Shown here piece after piece: positions 1 to 9,690 of a stretch of DNA of 13,500 nucleotides. The stretch lies in assembly GCA_009760855.2 (NCBI GenBank), contig WPIO01000071.1, forward strand, positions 999,001-1,012,500. The letters are read 5' to 3'. Within the stretch, counting starts at the first letter, position 1; each line of letters starts with the position of its first letter. The stretch is from Cristatella mucedo (lineage: Eukaryota; Bryozoa; Phylactolaemata; Cristatellidae). The translations under genes and the position numbers were made by a program. The notes beneath the pieces were generated by a model. The model was not told the origin of the DNA, did not search any database, and worked only from the letters and a program-made list of their open reading frames with translations.

Positions 1-272
1 ATCGGACGCAGCAGCGCAATCAGTCACGGCAGCCAATTCGCTTGCAGCCGTTGGAGCTCGGCCAATGCGGCTTGCATCAGCACGTGACGGGCTGCCGCAC
101 GCGCTGCGTCTGCTGCTGCTGCTGCTGCTGCCGTTCGAGGCTGCCGCCGCCGTCCAGCTACGCTGCGGCTGCCTGGGCTCAGCAGCCAAGTACAGAATAT
201 TCCAGAATATTTGCCAGTATATTCTGTAAATGTATCACCCTTGCAAAAGCCGTGCCCCATGTCGCCTTTCAG
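1..272. other. Upstream flank of kinase exon 1, probably intron
   Basis: This stretch precedes the first supported exon. The frame of that exon stays open back to base 1, but the translation is low-complexity (a Cys run from a short CTG-rich tract at 108-129) and has no kinase-like content. The bases before 273 (gtcgcctttcag) form a good splice acceptor, so I treat the stretch as intron. A short earlier coding exon inside 1-200 cannot be excluded. Confidence 0.4.
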
Positions 273-362
273 GCCAGCTTGCTGTGCGGCTTCGACCACG
301 TGATCGTCAAGGGCAAGTTCTATTACGTGCTGAGTTCCCTTGGTCGAGGTGGTTCGAGCCAG
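273..362 (+). CDS. TTK: TTK-like kinase exon 1: glycine-rich loop (partial gene)
   Basis: Ninety bases, 30 codons, phase 0 at both ends. The acceptor is gtcgcctttcag and the donor is gtgaga at 363. The translation contains VIVKGKFYYVLSSLGRGGSS, which parallels the start of the TTK kinase domain ([20 protein letters not shown] in human). LGRGGSSQ supplies the first two glycines of the GxGxxxxV nucleotide-binding loop, and the closing Val is the first codon of the next exon. Nothing supports a start codon here, so this is an internal exon. Upstream exons coding the kinetochore-targeting N-terminus must lie before the window. Confidence 0.88.
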
Positions 363-484
363 GTGAGAGGTCGGCGTGCTGCTCGCTGTGAATTCGTCGC
401 TCGTTTGTGCCGCCTGTCTTTATATATTGTAATGTAATGTATCTCCGTCAGTAACTCCACAAAGTCATAAAGACCATGTGGGTG

Positions 485-918
485 TTACGCAGGAGAGTTT
501 TGTATAGCGCACTCACAGCCTAAGCGGCTTTCGGTACGCATTCGGTAGCCAACAGACTTCGTCTCACCCAACAAAGAGAAAGTGGGAAGCATAGCAGAGT
601 CAGGAGAGCAGTTGAGGTAGTGAGTAGCATAGAAGTAGCAGTTCAGGACCGCTGAAAAAGATGTGCCACAGTCGGCAGTTGGAGAGTAGATGTTGTTGCG
701 TAAGAATTGTGGAACCGAGTTCCACAGTCTAGGACCTGCAGAGCTAAAGCTTCTGTCGCCAACTGTCTTTAAGCGGAGGAATGGGACAGCTAATTTATTG
801 TCCGCACAGGACCTGAGGGCGCGAACGGGCTGAAACTGATGCAGCAGTTCAGCTAGGTATGAAGGAGCCAAGCCGTGGCGGGCCCTGTGGGTCAGCGTAA
901 GAACTTTGCTCTGTAGGC
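485..918 (-). mobile_element. LINE fragment, L2/CR1-like, C-terminal end of ORF2
   Basis: On the minus strand the translation holds TLTHRARHGLAPSYLAELL, then a Leu/Val-rich stretch, then VGDRSFSSAGPRLWNSVPQF. This layout (HGLAPxYLxxLL followed about 35-50 residues later by GDRxFSxxxPxxWNSLP) is typical of the extreme C-terminus of Jockey-superfamily LINE ORF2 proteins of the L2/CR1/Rex1 kind, past the reverse transcriptase. No catalytic domain is present, so the copy is heavily 5'-truncated. On the minus strand the sequence beyond the coding end (about 437-420) shows an ACATT-repeat tail, as expected of a LINE 3' end. It sits in kinase intron 1, antisense to the gene. Confidence 0.75.
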
Positions 919-995
919 ATGTTTAGGCATGTCATGCATGTTTAGGCAAACCCGGCAGTGCCGGCGCTGTCACAACCGACACACCGGGCGAGAAA

Positions 996-1104
996 GAGTG
1001 ACAGGCACAGACACCCTGAGAGAGACAGACAGAGAGATAGAGGAGGTAGAGACTCTGGAAGAGACCCAGAATGAGGAAGGGAGTCAGAGAGGGACACTAG
1101 CAGG

Positions 1105-1196
<92 letters not shown>

Positions 1197-1197
1197 A
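996..1197. repeat. (GA)n microsatellite with degenerate purine-rich flank
   Basis: Bases 1108-1184 are an uninterrupted GA dinucleotide tract of about 38 units. Upstream, 996-1107 is a degenerate purine-rich version (gaga, gaca, gata variants), and downstream it decays through ggagagggaggg. It lies in kinase intron 1 on the coding strand. The Arg-Glu and Ser-Leu reading frames across it are low-complexity artefacts. Confidence 0.97.
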
Positions 1198-1335
1198 AGC
1201 GATGGGAAAGTACCATCCAACAAGTATACAACCTGGTTTAAGTTGCTGTGGACTCACTGCACACGTGCCCTTGCATCATGATCAAATATCTATGGGGCTG
1301 TTGATCGGATAACATCTGCTCTCCGAATGCTGTTA

Positions 1336-1581
<246 letters not shown>

Positions 1582-1634
1582 GCAGTTGTGATGGCTGCAC
1601 CCCCTTTCGGCACGTTTTCTTTCCTTCTCGGCAG

Positions 1635-1810
1635 GTTCGACGAGTGTTCGAGCCCCAAGAGAGGGCGCTACTCGCCCTCAAGACGGTCAACCTGAGCACG
1701 AGTGCGCCCGGCTGCACGCCGCAGCAGGCGCTCGACTTCTTTGCCAAAGAGATTCGTATACTCGAGCGGCTGCAGGCGTACTCCAATTGCGTGGTGAAGA
1801 TGCTCGATTT
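1635..1810 (+). CDS. TTK: TTK-like kinase exon 2: ATP-binding Lys and alpha-C helix
   Basis: The acceptor is ttccttctcggcag and the donor is gtatgt at 1811. The exon has 176 bases: 58 codons plus two bases (TT) of a split codon. It opens with V, closing the glycine loop, then RRVFEPQERALLALKTVNL. ALK carries the beta-3 lysine (K46 of the spliced peptide) that contacts ATP phosphates. FAKEIRILERLQ carries the alpha-C glutamate (E69) expected to salt-bridge it. Human TTK has the parallel YAIKYVNL and YRNEIAYLNKLQ, spaced slightly differently. The exon ends at the LD(F) just before the hinge region. All residues needed for an active N-lobe are present. Confidence 0.9.
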
Positions 1811-1879
1811 GTATGTCCCACGCCTCCACGCTGCTGCGGCAGCGTGGCAGAGGCAGCTCTTTTTCCAGTAGAGGCCGAT

Positions 1880-1912
1880 GGGTGGGTGGGTGGGTGGGTG
1901 GGTGGGTGGGGG
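1880..1912 (+). repeat. (GGGT)n tract, G-quadruplex-forming motif
   Basis: Eight runs of three or more G are separated by single T bases, ending in a run of five G. By the standard G3+N1-7 pattern this is a very strong quadruplex motif with minimal loops. It is on the sense strand, so the kinase pre-mRNA would carry it, about 70 nt inside intron 2 (only 268 bp long). Confidence 0.95.
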
Positions 1913-2078
1913 CAGGTCGGGATGGCAGCTGCCGATCATCTAGTGCTCCGAGCATCCCATCACGGACTCGCTGTGGCATCGGCAGCAGTAGCAGCGGCTG
2001 CGTCCGGTCGCGCGCTCTGCGGCCTGAGAGAGAGAGCTCTTCCCTATTTTTTCTCTTCCTCCTCCGTGCGACCGGAAG

Positions 2079-2290
2079 CGACCACGACCGAGCGACCAAC
2101 GAGCTGCACATCGTGCTCGAGTGCGGAGACGTCGACCTGGCGACGCTGCTCAAGAACCGCCTGTCGGATAAGACGCTGCCGGCCGATGGCAGCACGCTCG
2201 CATCGTCGTCGCCCCCGGGCGACGCTGGCGCATTTGTACGGAGCATGTGGGCGGACATGCTGCAGGCTGTCGCTGTGCTGCACAAGGAAG
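2079..2290 (+). CDS. TTK: TTK-like kinase exon 3: hinge and gatekeeper region
   Basis: The exon has 212 bases. The acceptor follows a pyrimidine stretch (ttttttctcttcctcctcc) and ends gaccggaag at 2078. The first base, C, completes the split TT-C codon from exon 2. The donor is gtgcgt at 2291. The coding begins DHDRATNELHIVLECGDVDL, which aligns with the human TTK hinge YIYMVMECGNIDL, so the gatekeeper position is Leu. The middle, about 25 residues rich in Ser, Pro and Gly, is longer than in human TTK and looks like a loop insertion between alpha-D and alpha-E. The end, FVRSMWADMLQAVAVLHKEG, is the alpha-E helix leading to the catalytic loop. The start was chosen by phase and by the loss of homology upstream. 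Confidence 0.88.
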
Positions 2291-2315
2291 GTGCGTCGTC
2301 GGTCTTGACCTCCAG

Positions 2316-2648
2316 TCGGCCTTGACCCGATTCCCTATTGGTGAAGCATGAGGGCAGGCGCTGACTGCTTGCAGGCCGCTCGGTGAGCTGCACGCAGTCT
2401 TACGCGGTTCCTTGGTGACTTGCAAAGCGGCGAGTTGTCGTGCCTTTCAACTAACTCGTAGGCTCGTCGTTTCGAGTGTCTTGCTGCACCTTGCTGAGTG
2501 GAATCGTCTCTACTGTCTGGCGATGAGGTGCTGGATGTGAGCGGAGGCTCAGCTATGAAAAAGCAGTGGGTGGGTGGTGGGGGGGGTCTGAGGGTCGACG
2601 TGTCGAAATTTTTCACTTCTTCGTCTCAGCAACCCCTGTGCAGGCTTA
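2316..2648. other. Intron 3, unique sequence with a G-rich patch
   Basis: No exon, RNA gene or recognisable repeat was found here. A G-rich patch near 2566-2587 (gtgggtgggtggtggggggg) could form a second, weaker quadruplex on the sense strand. Confidence 0.5.
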
Positions 2649-2760
2649 CTAATAATAACACATTCACATTTGTATAGCAAGCACCCTCGGAGAACTGAAT
2701 CGCTTTCTGAGCACTTAGCAGATGCTCTATAGAAAGTATTGCCAAATGTTAGGCTTGCCA
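2649..2760 (-). mobile_element. LINE 3' tail (L2/CR1-like, subfamily B)
   Basis: Read on the + strand this starts with an (AAT)n tract, then caccctcggagaactgaatc and agatgctctatagaaagtattgccaaatgtt. The same order and near-identical words recur at 8537-8635, and a related form at 5188 and 11119. On the minus strand it is a LINE 3'UTR ending in a TTA microsatellite. No coding part can be identified here. Confidence 0.7.
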
Positions 2761-3067
2761 GATGTCTTCGGTAGAGGCAGACTGCGTGAAGGCAGCAGGA
2801 AAGAGATTAAAGACAGAGACTGAAAGGCAGAGAGCTGCCTCACAATCAGCTGCAGATAAGCACAAAAAGCATAAAAATGGATGACGAAAGCCTGACGACA
2901 ACAGTTATCGAATGGTCGAAGCAGGCAGGCGGGGGCGGGCGAGAAGGAAGAGACGCTTCGGGGCCGTTGCACGACACATGGCACGCTTCACAAGCCCCCC
3001 TCCCCCCCCCATCGTTGGTTTGATCCTGGAGTAGCAGACACTTCCTTCAGTGTCCCGTCGTTGTCCC

Positions 3068-3140
3068 GTGCAAGCCGATTAAGTGGCGATAACCTCCACG
3101 GCTCTTCTATCGCTATATAAATGAGGCAATCGTTACCTTT
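3068..3140 (+). mobile_element. SINE fragment, 3' body only
   Basis: The block caagccgatt...ggctcttctatcgctatataaatgaggcaatcgtta shares its order with the SINEs at 5345-5505 (ggctcttctgc, then aaatgaggctggttaatcagc) and 9479-9690 (minus strand: ggctcttctgcc, then aaatgaggctgttacatcagc). The tRNA-derived head with A and B boxes is not recognisable, so this is a 5'-truncated or eroded copy. It lies in intron 3 in sense orientation. Confidence 0.5.
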
Positions 3141-3545
3141 ATTACTTTAGTATTAACCACTATAGTAGCTTTATTGCTTGACTGTAATTATGCTTGACTA
3201 TATTAACTATATCAACTACTATATTTACTTTAGTCCTTTACCTTTATTTTAACGGCATGCAGGAGCAACACATGAGGAAGTCAGGCTCACGGTACCCTAT
3301 CAAAAGCAAGCCGAGTAATTTCGAGAATCAAATTATTATAATTATCAAAATATTTCAAATTTTGAAAGGGTACAAAAGCAGAGTAATTTTCGAGAATCTT
3401 GTCGAGCGAGAAGGGCTGGAATCGCACGATCAATGCATCAGGGAGTGGCTAAGGAGAGTGTGTGGTGTTTTTTACCTTTTTCACGAAATCCTCCCATTCC
3501 TTCCACGCCTGCCTGATTTCCGGACGGTCCAGAGAACTAGCAATC
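3141..3545. other. Intron 3, AT-rich stretch with an imperfect direct repeat
   Basis: No gene was found. Bases 3110-3260 are AT-rich (tatata, ttattactt). An imperfect direct repeat of about 33 bp (gtac-caaaagca-gagtaattttcgagaatc) occurs at about 3292-3330 and 3368-3400. Between them lies a small palindrome, ttcaaattttgaa, near 3354-3366. Confidence 0.45.
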
Positions 3546-3559
3546 CAAATCGGTGTCGG

Positions 3560-3720
3560 TCTCAACTCGGTTGCATAGTATGAATAACAATAAGCCGTTT
3601 ATGTGGCTCCCAAGGAGAAAAAATCTGTGTAGAAAAAGCTCACGACCTTGGCCGTCATGTGCATTCGCCTTGACCTTGGTCGGGCGAGCACCTTAACCAC
3701 TGGCCCAAACCGGCGAGGCA
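3560..3720 (-). mobile_element. Probable tRNA-derived SINE, antisense
   Basis: The minus strand reads tgggccagtggttaaggtgc, a good Pol III A box of the Ser/Leu-tRNA type, followed by gaccaaggtc and aaggtcgtgagc where the B box should be. The B box itself is poor. The element runs into ggagccacataaacggctta and an ATT-rich end. It abuts the LINE C-terminal fragment at 3795-3960 without unique sequence I can define. Boundaries are approximate. Confidence 0.45.
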
Positions 3721-3794
3721 ACGGTTCGCTCCTTGGTACAGGGAGTGCCCAGAGGAATAGACGCATCTTTTGCGCCTCGACTTGAAGGATGCAC

Positions 3795-3960
3795 AGTCAA
3801 TGTGCGACAGGTGGTGACAGGAAGAGCCGGAAGCGAGTTCCAGACTTTTGGCACAAGCAAACTGGTCACCAAAAGATTTCTCTTGCGGTGAGGAACGGCG
3901 AGACGACCTGCGGCTGAAGGCCTTCTTTCAGCGTGCGTGCAACGCTGGAGGTCCGCGAAT
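3795..3960 (-). mobile_element. LINE fragment, C-terminal end of ORF2
   Basis: The minus-strand translation contains GRLAVPHRKRNLLVTSLLV followed by PKVWNSLPALP. The VP..R.....S..V...WNSLP pattern matches the ORF2 C-terminus seen in the other LINE copies here (LWNSVP at about 700, AWNSLP at about 11430). The frame stays open to about 4283, but upstream of 3960 I see no LINE motif. Antisense to the kinase gene, in intron 3. Confidence 0.55.
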
Positions 3961-4357
3961 CGCTTGCAGGAGCTGGGGGACGTATCTGCTGGGCATATGC
4001 CGCTCCGGCCGGCCCCCCTCACTCCCTGCAGCCAGGAAGTGTTAAAGGGGCTCAGCAAAAGCTCAAGGTGGCTCAGCAAAGGCTCCCAGCTCAGCCTTCT
4101 GGTGGACAGAGGTCTTCGTTGGAGAGTCATCCAACATTGAAATTGAGGGTGCAACCGTGGGACCGAGTCCCGTGCTAGCTGTCTCAAGCGTTGCTCGACA
4201 AACTGTGGCCACAGTAGCTGAGCCACGATCCTAAGCACAGCGAGTGTGCAGAGCGGGCTCGGCTCGAATGTGGGCGTATGCATCTGTCGAAAACTTTTGG
4301 AGGAAACTCGGTTTTGAGTTGCATCACTGGCGTTGGGAGGGGAGTACCATTAACCAG

Positions 4358-4611
4358 CTCTCTCTCTCTCTCTCTATCACTCTCTCTTTCTCTCTCTCTC
4401 TCTCTTTTTCTCACTCTCTTTCTCTCACTCGCTCCCTCTCTCTTTCTCTCTCTCTTTCTCTCACTCTCTGTCACTCTTTCTCTCTCTCTCTTTCTCTCAC
4501 TCTCTTTCTCTCACTCTTTCTCTCCTCTCTCTCTCTCTCTTTCTCTCACTCTCTGTCACTCTTTCTCTCTCTCTCTTTCTCTCTCTCACTCGCTCTCTTG
4601 CTCTCGTTCTC

Positions 4612-4682
<71 letters not shown>
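4358..4682. repeat. Imperfect (CT)n array with higher-order structure
   Basis: About 325 bases of CT-rich sequence with tttc, cactc and gtcac interruptions up to about 4617, then about 60 bases of pure CT. The word tttctctcactctctgtcac occurs at 4455 and again at 4540, showing an 85-bp segmental duplication inside the array. It sits in intron 3, ending 240 nt before the exon 4 acceptor. Confidence 0.95.
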
Positions 4683-4684
<2 letters not shown>

Positions 4685-4922
4685 TGGAACTTTCTGGAGA
4701 AGGGAAAGCCATTGATCGCCAGTCGCTCCTTTTCCAGTCGCTCGATCGCTAACAGCTGCGACATCGTCCGACGACCGTGCATGTTCTCAGTGGTAGCAGC
4801 TCAGTGCTCTGCCAGCTTGAATGCATGACGCCACGACCAGAATCGCTGGCTGCTGCTGAGACTGTGCGCAGATTGCGCCGTCGCTCGAAGCCGCGGCCGG
4901 CCGGCTTTTTCCTTATCTCAAG

Positions 4923-5152
4923 GTATCATTCATTGCGACCTGAAGCCGGCCAACTTCGTCCTGGTCGCCGGGCGTGTCAAGCTAATCGACTTTGGCATAG
5001 CCAACGAGCTCGAGGACGACATGTCCTACATAGCGCTGGAGCACGCCGCCGGCACGCTCAACTTTATGGCGCCCGAAGTTCTCAGTCCGGGCCTGTCAGA
5101 CCGGGCAGATGACGGGACCGGCGGCACCGCTGGGCACGATAAGAAATGCAAG
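4923..5152 (+). CDS. TTK: TTK-like kinase exon 4: catalytic loop, DFG, activation segment, APE
   Basis: The exon has 230 bases: two bases (GT) completing the split Gly codon from exon 3, then 76 codons. The acceptor is ttttccttatctcaag and the donor is gtgaat at 5153. The translation begins IIHCDLKPANFVLV, then KLIDFGIANELEDD, then AAGTLNFMAPEVL. HCD replaces the usual HRD. Human TTK also lacks the Arg (HSD), so this is a family trait, and the catalytic Asp (D165) and DFG Asp (D182) are intact. The activation segment ends in GTLNFMAPE against human GTVNYMPPE. After APE comes a Gly/Asp/Thr-rich linker (about 25 residues), comparable to the Ser/Lys-rich insert of human TTK at the same place. 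Confidence 0.92.
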
Positions 5153-5187
5153 GTGAATGCCGCCGGCGGCTCACTGCTACTGTCTTA

Positions 5188-5292
5188 ATAATAATAATAA
5201 TTCACTTGATAAAGCGCCCTCAGAGAACTTAATTTCTCTCTAGGCGCTTTACATTTGCTGTAAAGTGAAATGCAATTTAATGGTAAGTAAAG
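5188..5292 (-). mobile_element. LINE 3' tail (L2/CR1-like, subfamily A)
   Basis: An (AAT)n tract is followed by cacttgataaagcgccctca, gagaactt, then taggcgctttacatttgctg. It is nearly the same as 11119-11220, where the tail is joined to LINE coding sequence. The minus strand has a short stem of agcgcc with ggcgct near the 3' end, then the ATT microsatellite, a known arrangement for L2/CR1-type 3' ends. It begins only 35 nt inside intron 4. Confidence 0.72.
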
Positions 5293-5344
5293 TAAGTCTT
5301 GATCCTCCCGCCCCGCCCCCGTCACTCGTCTGAGGATCTCGTGA

Positions 5345-5505
5345 CACGAGATCACGTGATATCCCAGGTGGTCAGGTGTTTGCTCTTCACGACCGAGGTC
5401 GTGCGTTCGAATCCTGCGGCGGGTGATCCTCTAGTGCCAACTGCAAGCGGCCGTTGATGGCCGTTAAGGCTCTTCTGCTGTCGTGCAAATGAGGCTGGTT
5501 AATCA
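5345..5505 (+). mobile_element. tRNA-derived SINE
   Basis: The head has a tRNA-like region, with a B box cgttcgaatcc at 5404-5414, preceded by tcacgaccgaggtcgtg and a weaker A-box region around 5362-5380. The B box is followed by tgcggcgggtgatcct, then a body with ggctcttctgc (5468-5478) and aaatgaggctggttaatcagc. The copy at 9479-9690 (minus) has the same order: B box, tcctgcactgggcgatcc, ggctcttctgcc, aaatgaggctgttacatcagc. Pol III promoter boxes plus a shared unrelated body define a SINE. No identical target-site duplication was seen. Confidence 0.68.
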
Positions 5506-6569
5506 GCAGATTTTAAATCAGCTAGCCTTGAGCTTCAACTCGTGCGTGTTGCCTCTGTCACCCTGTATTCCCCCTGAATCCTTTATTGCTCTTGAACCGA
5601 CCTGAATGGGTGTGGTGGCGGCGTGCTGCTCGGGAAGCGTCGACGTGGATTTACGCCTGCCGATGATTGGCCACTGTCGTTCTGATCATGTTTCTTCAAG
5701 GTCTGGCCTGTCGTCGGCGCCACCTTGGCCTAATCGTGGCGAGGTCTGTGCCCACAGCCTCGTGAGCGGCTTGTTCACGAGAATGAATATAGATATAACG
5801 AGTTGCCTGACGTTCGTAGCACGATCCCCTTGACAGCAAATCTGTTCCATCTCGTTCAGCTAGTGAAGTCTGGCAGCAGCAAAAAAATCCAGATCAGCAC
5901 TCTGCTAGCAAACGGTCCGATTTCAAATGTGCGAGAACATTTAATGCAAGAGAGCCGCGGATCAACCGAGGTCAACCAATGCTCTTTTTAAGGCTAAACA
6001 ATCGATGGCATTTCGTGATAGCTCCTCTCAATTGATGATTTCTTTAATTTTAGCTCCGTGTGAACGACTGAGAGGGCCTGGGTGAGACTGGACTGAAGGA
6101 TGGCCGCTGGCTGTTGTTTGCCGCACGTGCTAAGCAGCAGCTTTCGCAGGCTTACGAATTCGAACACTTTCGAGGAAAGGAAACTGAATCCCATTGAAGA
6201 CCGATCTGTTGCACCCACTGCAACTTTGCTTCGGGCTAGTTTCGGGAAGCCTTTTACTCCGGCGGGCTTTATGGCACAGATATATGGCTTCTGCACAAAT
6301 GCTATTACACCTGCTGTGTTTCTGTCGTGAAATGTGATCGTTAATCATATCGAGATGTCACTTGTTCCTTCTGAGTCACTGGGATCACCTAAAAAGGCAT
6401 CTTCAACCTGCTCTATGTGTAGGTGTGACACTTCTATAGCTCATTATATGGTGTGTTAGGTAGTTGGGGAGTTTATGCCTTGTCACTGCGGCTGCTTGCC
6501 TGTGGCAGGCAGTCGCAACGTCCTGAACGATGATGTCTGCATCGACCCTTGTTGTCTCTTGCCCGCCAG
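5506..6569. other. Intron 4, no recognisable feature
   Basis: About 1 kb between the SINE and exon 5. Short open frames on both strands (for example near 5994-6330) show no domain, no splice context and no relation to the kinase. The last bases before exon 5 (ttgtctcttgcccgccag) are a good acceptor. Confidence 0.5.
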
Positions 6570-6746
6570 GTCAGCATCCGCGCCGACATATGGAGCCTTG
6601 GCTGCATCCTATATTATGCAACTTACGGTCGGACACCATTTCAACACATCGGCTCTGCCAGCCAAAAGATGTTGGCCATCGTCAACCCTGATTATGCAAT
6701 TGAGTATCCCCCAATCGGCGATCGCTATCTGCTCGACACGATGAAG
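6570..6746 (+). CDS. TTK: TTK-like kinase exon 5: alpha-F to alpha-G, C-lobe
   Basis: The exon has 177 bases, 59 codons, phase 0 at both ends. The acceptor is tctcttgcccgccag and the donor is gtaatg at 6747. It encodes [20 protein letters not shown] then RTPFQHI and NPDYAIEYPPI, very close to human TTK ([24 protein letters not shown] and DPNHEIEFPDI). DIWSLG is the subdomain IX motif, whose Asp (D242) stabilises the catalytic loop. The exon ends LLDTMK, at the alpha-H helix. The remaining conserved piece (the CLxRDPxxR segment) must be in a later exon. Beyond the donor the frame runs 13 codons to a stop, consistent with intron. Confidence 0.93.
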
Positions 6747-7509
6747 GTAATGGCAGCATTGAAAAGTCCTTCAGGCATTCGATAGCTGTGTGTGTGCGCG
6801 CTCGAGCGCATGTGCGTGCGTGATTCATGATTAATGCTTGTCCACCAATGTGGAAATGACACGTGCTGGAACCGTTCCCGACTCGATGTCTACACTTTCT
6901 AATTGAGACGAGCATCTTGGTCATGCCTCCCTCAGAAAACTCGGTGATTAATGTTTAATCACTCTAGTGCCTTGCTGGCCAGCAAGGCGCTACAACTCTG
7001 CAGATTAGATTGGAAGCCTTAGACAGGCCTTTCTTGCAATGGCATGCTCTCCAGGAGGACCGCCCCCAGCAGCCTTGAAGGCGTTTTGCTCGGACTTCAT
7101 GTCTTCATACCGTTGTAGATATGCCTGGTGAGAAGCCCACGCCAGCGGGCCACCATAGACAGCCTATTGTGGCACCCCTACATCACCGGCTGTGTGTCTG
7201 ACGCGTCGAGGCAATCATGCGACAAGTGCAGCCATCTACCCGCGGCCTGACTTGACCTTCGCCTGAGCTTACCTGATCGATGCTCCGAAAGCTGAATCCG
7301 ACCATCGAAGTGTACATTACATCTGAAGTCTTTGAGAATCTATGAGAGCTTTTCTTGTAGCACACGGTTGTAGTAGTGTCTCGAATGCCGTTAGCACATA
7401 AGGTCTCTTTAGCTCAGAGAGATTGCACATTTTCTAGAATCCATGTCAATCAGCTCAGGAATCGAGTCCAAAGCTGTCGTACGTGGTGTGGTGGCAGCAG
7501 CCGTAGGCA

Positions 7510-7510
<1 letters not shown>
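6747..7510. other. Start of intron 5, no gene seen
   Basis: A short degenerate tgtgtgtgcgcgctcgagcgcatgtgcgtgcgtg patch lies at 6787-6821 (alternating purine/pyrimidine). The rest is unique sequence without exon, RNA or repeat signatures I can recognise. Confidence 0.45.

Positions 7511-7573
<63 letters not shown>
7511..7573. repeat. (CTG)21 trinucleotide repeat
   Basis: Twenty-one uninterrupted CTG units, followed by aagctg. It encodes Leu runs on the + strand and Gln or Ser runs on the minus strand in surrounding open frames, but none of those frames has splice or homology support. In the kinase transcript it would be an intronic CUG repeat. Confidence 0.97.
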
Positions 7574-8536
7574 AAGCTGCTCGCTCTGGTGCGGCCTAAA
7601 TTTCTTCGTGTGCATTCGGTTTCTAATCCTACACGGGTATCACTTGTTTTTTCCTTAGTATCCTGTCGACATTTCAGCTTGCATTTGCTCTCTCTCCACG
7701 TGGCTGGATTGGCCGTTTCAACTCGGCTACCGCTCAATTCTCTCTCAATCGGAGCAATTAATAGCGCCAGCCGACCGGAGGATCCATTTTTTCTTCTCGC
7801 CTGCTGCCGCTTGCTTCTTGCGTATTACTCATCTAGCTATCTCGCTCGCTTGCATTTGCATTAAAAAAATATTCTTTTTCGTGCAGCCGCGCCGCAGCAG
7901 ACGGCTGTCATCGGTCGAGTGGTTGCTGCAATGCAAAGGCTTAGCAAGCAGCTTAGACTGAGGGTGGAACACCTGAATGGCTTTGTCTTGAGATTTCTCC
8001 GTTCCATTGCTTGCCCTAAACGCTTCGTACTGGCAATCTTTGCTCTCTCGCTCCTCCCTTCTCGGTCCTCCTCCCTTCTTCTTCGCCCCTCACACTCAGC
8101 CTCATGACTCGCTCGCACGTAATGCGTGTGCCAGCAGCCGTGCCTGGGGCTGGTCAGAATTGCAGGTGCACTAATTCGATCATCACAAGTCGGCCACTTA
8201 TTCTCAAGACACCGGCCAAGTTAAGCAACCATTGTACTGTGTAATGCAGAAATCTGTCTCACAGTCGCTCACTTACGGCTTTCACTGACAATGGGAACGT
8301 GGAGCCTGTCGGTCTCAAACGTTGATTTTATGCTCAGCTCTATCGACCCCTGTGTGCCAAAGGCAGCCATCGGGTCGTGAACTGTGAGTACCTTTACCCC
8401 GAGCCAAGACTCAAGTTGTAATGCTAGTTTGCCTAATGACTGCAAGCAAGCGTGCAGGTACCAGGGTGTGCAGATCCGATGTGGCCAGTGCCGTCATAGT
8501 TGCACATTCAGAAACAGCAGTCGCGTGTAAGTGTCA
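7574..8536. other. Intron 5, no recognisable feature
   Basis: Pyrimidine-rich stretches (for example 8041-8100, ctcgctcctcccttctcgg) give open frames on the + strand but no domain. No exon with the expected kinase C-terminal motif was found. Confidence 0.45.
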
Positions 8537-8992
<456 letters not shown>

Positions 8993-9158
8993 ACTTACTT
9001 TTAGGTATGTATGTATGTATATAAATTCGAGCAGCTCTGTGGACTCGAAGAGCTGAGTCATTTAAGTTCAATCGCTGTAGACAATGCCCAGACATCTAGC
9101 CACTTGACAGAAGTGGGCTATCTTGCTGCATGACTGACTTTCTTGCTTTAACTAGTAG

Positions 9159-9534
<376 letters not shown>

Positions 9535-9690
9535 GGCAGAAGAGCCCATGCGGCTACCACCACAGCTCACAGTGAACAATCAAGGATCGCCCAGTGCAGG
9601 ACTCGAACCCATGACCTCGACCTGCGGGCGTTGCGAAGGGCACGCTTCTAACGGCCTCAGCACCAGCGACTTGAACGCCTGGCCGTGCAC

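Noticed and set aside
24-437. Open frames on both strands across the first 437 bases, including a Cys/Leu-rich run
   Set aside because: Only 273-362 has kinase homology and splice borders. The rest is low-complexity sequence from a CTG-rich tract with no start or domain support.
1787-2325. Overlapping + strand frames of 170 aa or more through intron 2
   Set aside because: Homology exists only in the 2079-2290 part. Upstream is a G-quadruplex tract and unrelated sequence, and the good gtatgt donor at 1811 marks an intron.
5362-5425. A functional tRNA gene
   Set aside because: A B box is present, but acceptor, D and anticodon stems do not pair. The shared downstream body marks a SINE.
7409-7864. 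PolyQ, polyS and polyL proteins
   Set aside because: They come only from the (CTG)21 tract. No conserved flanks and no exon signals.
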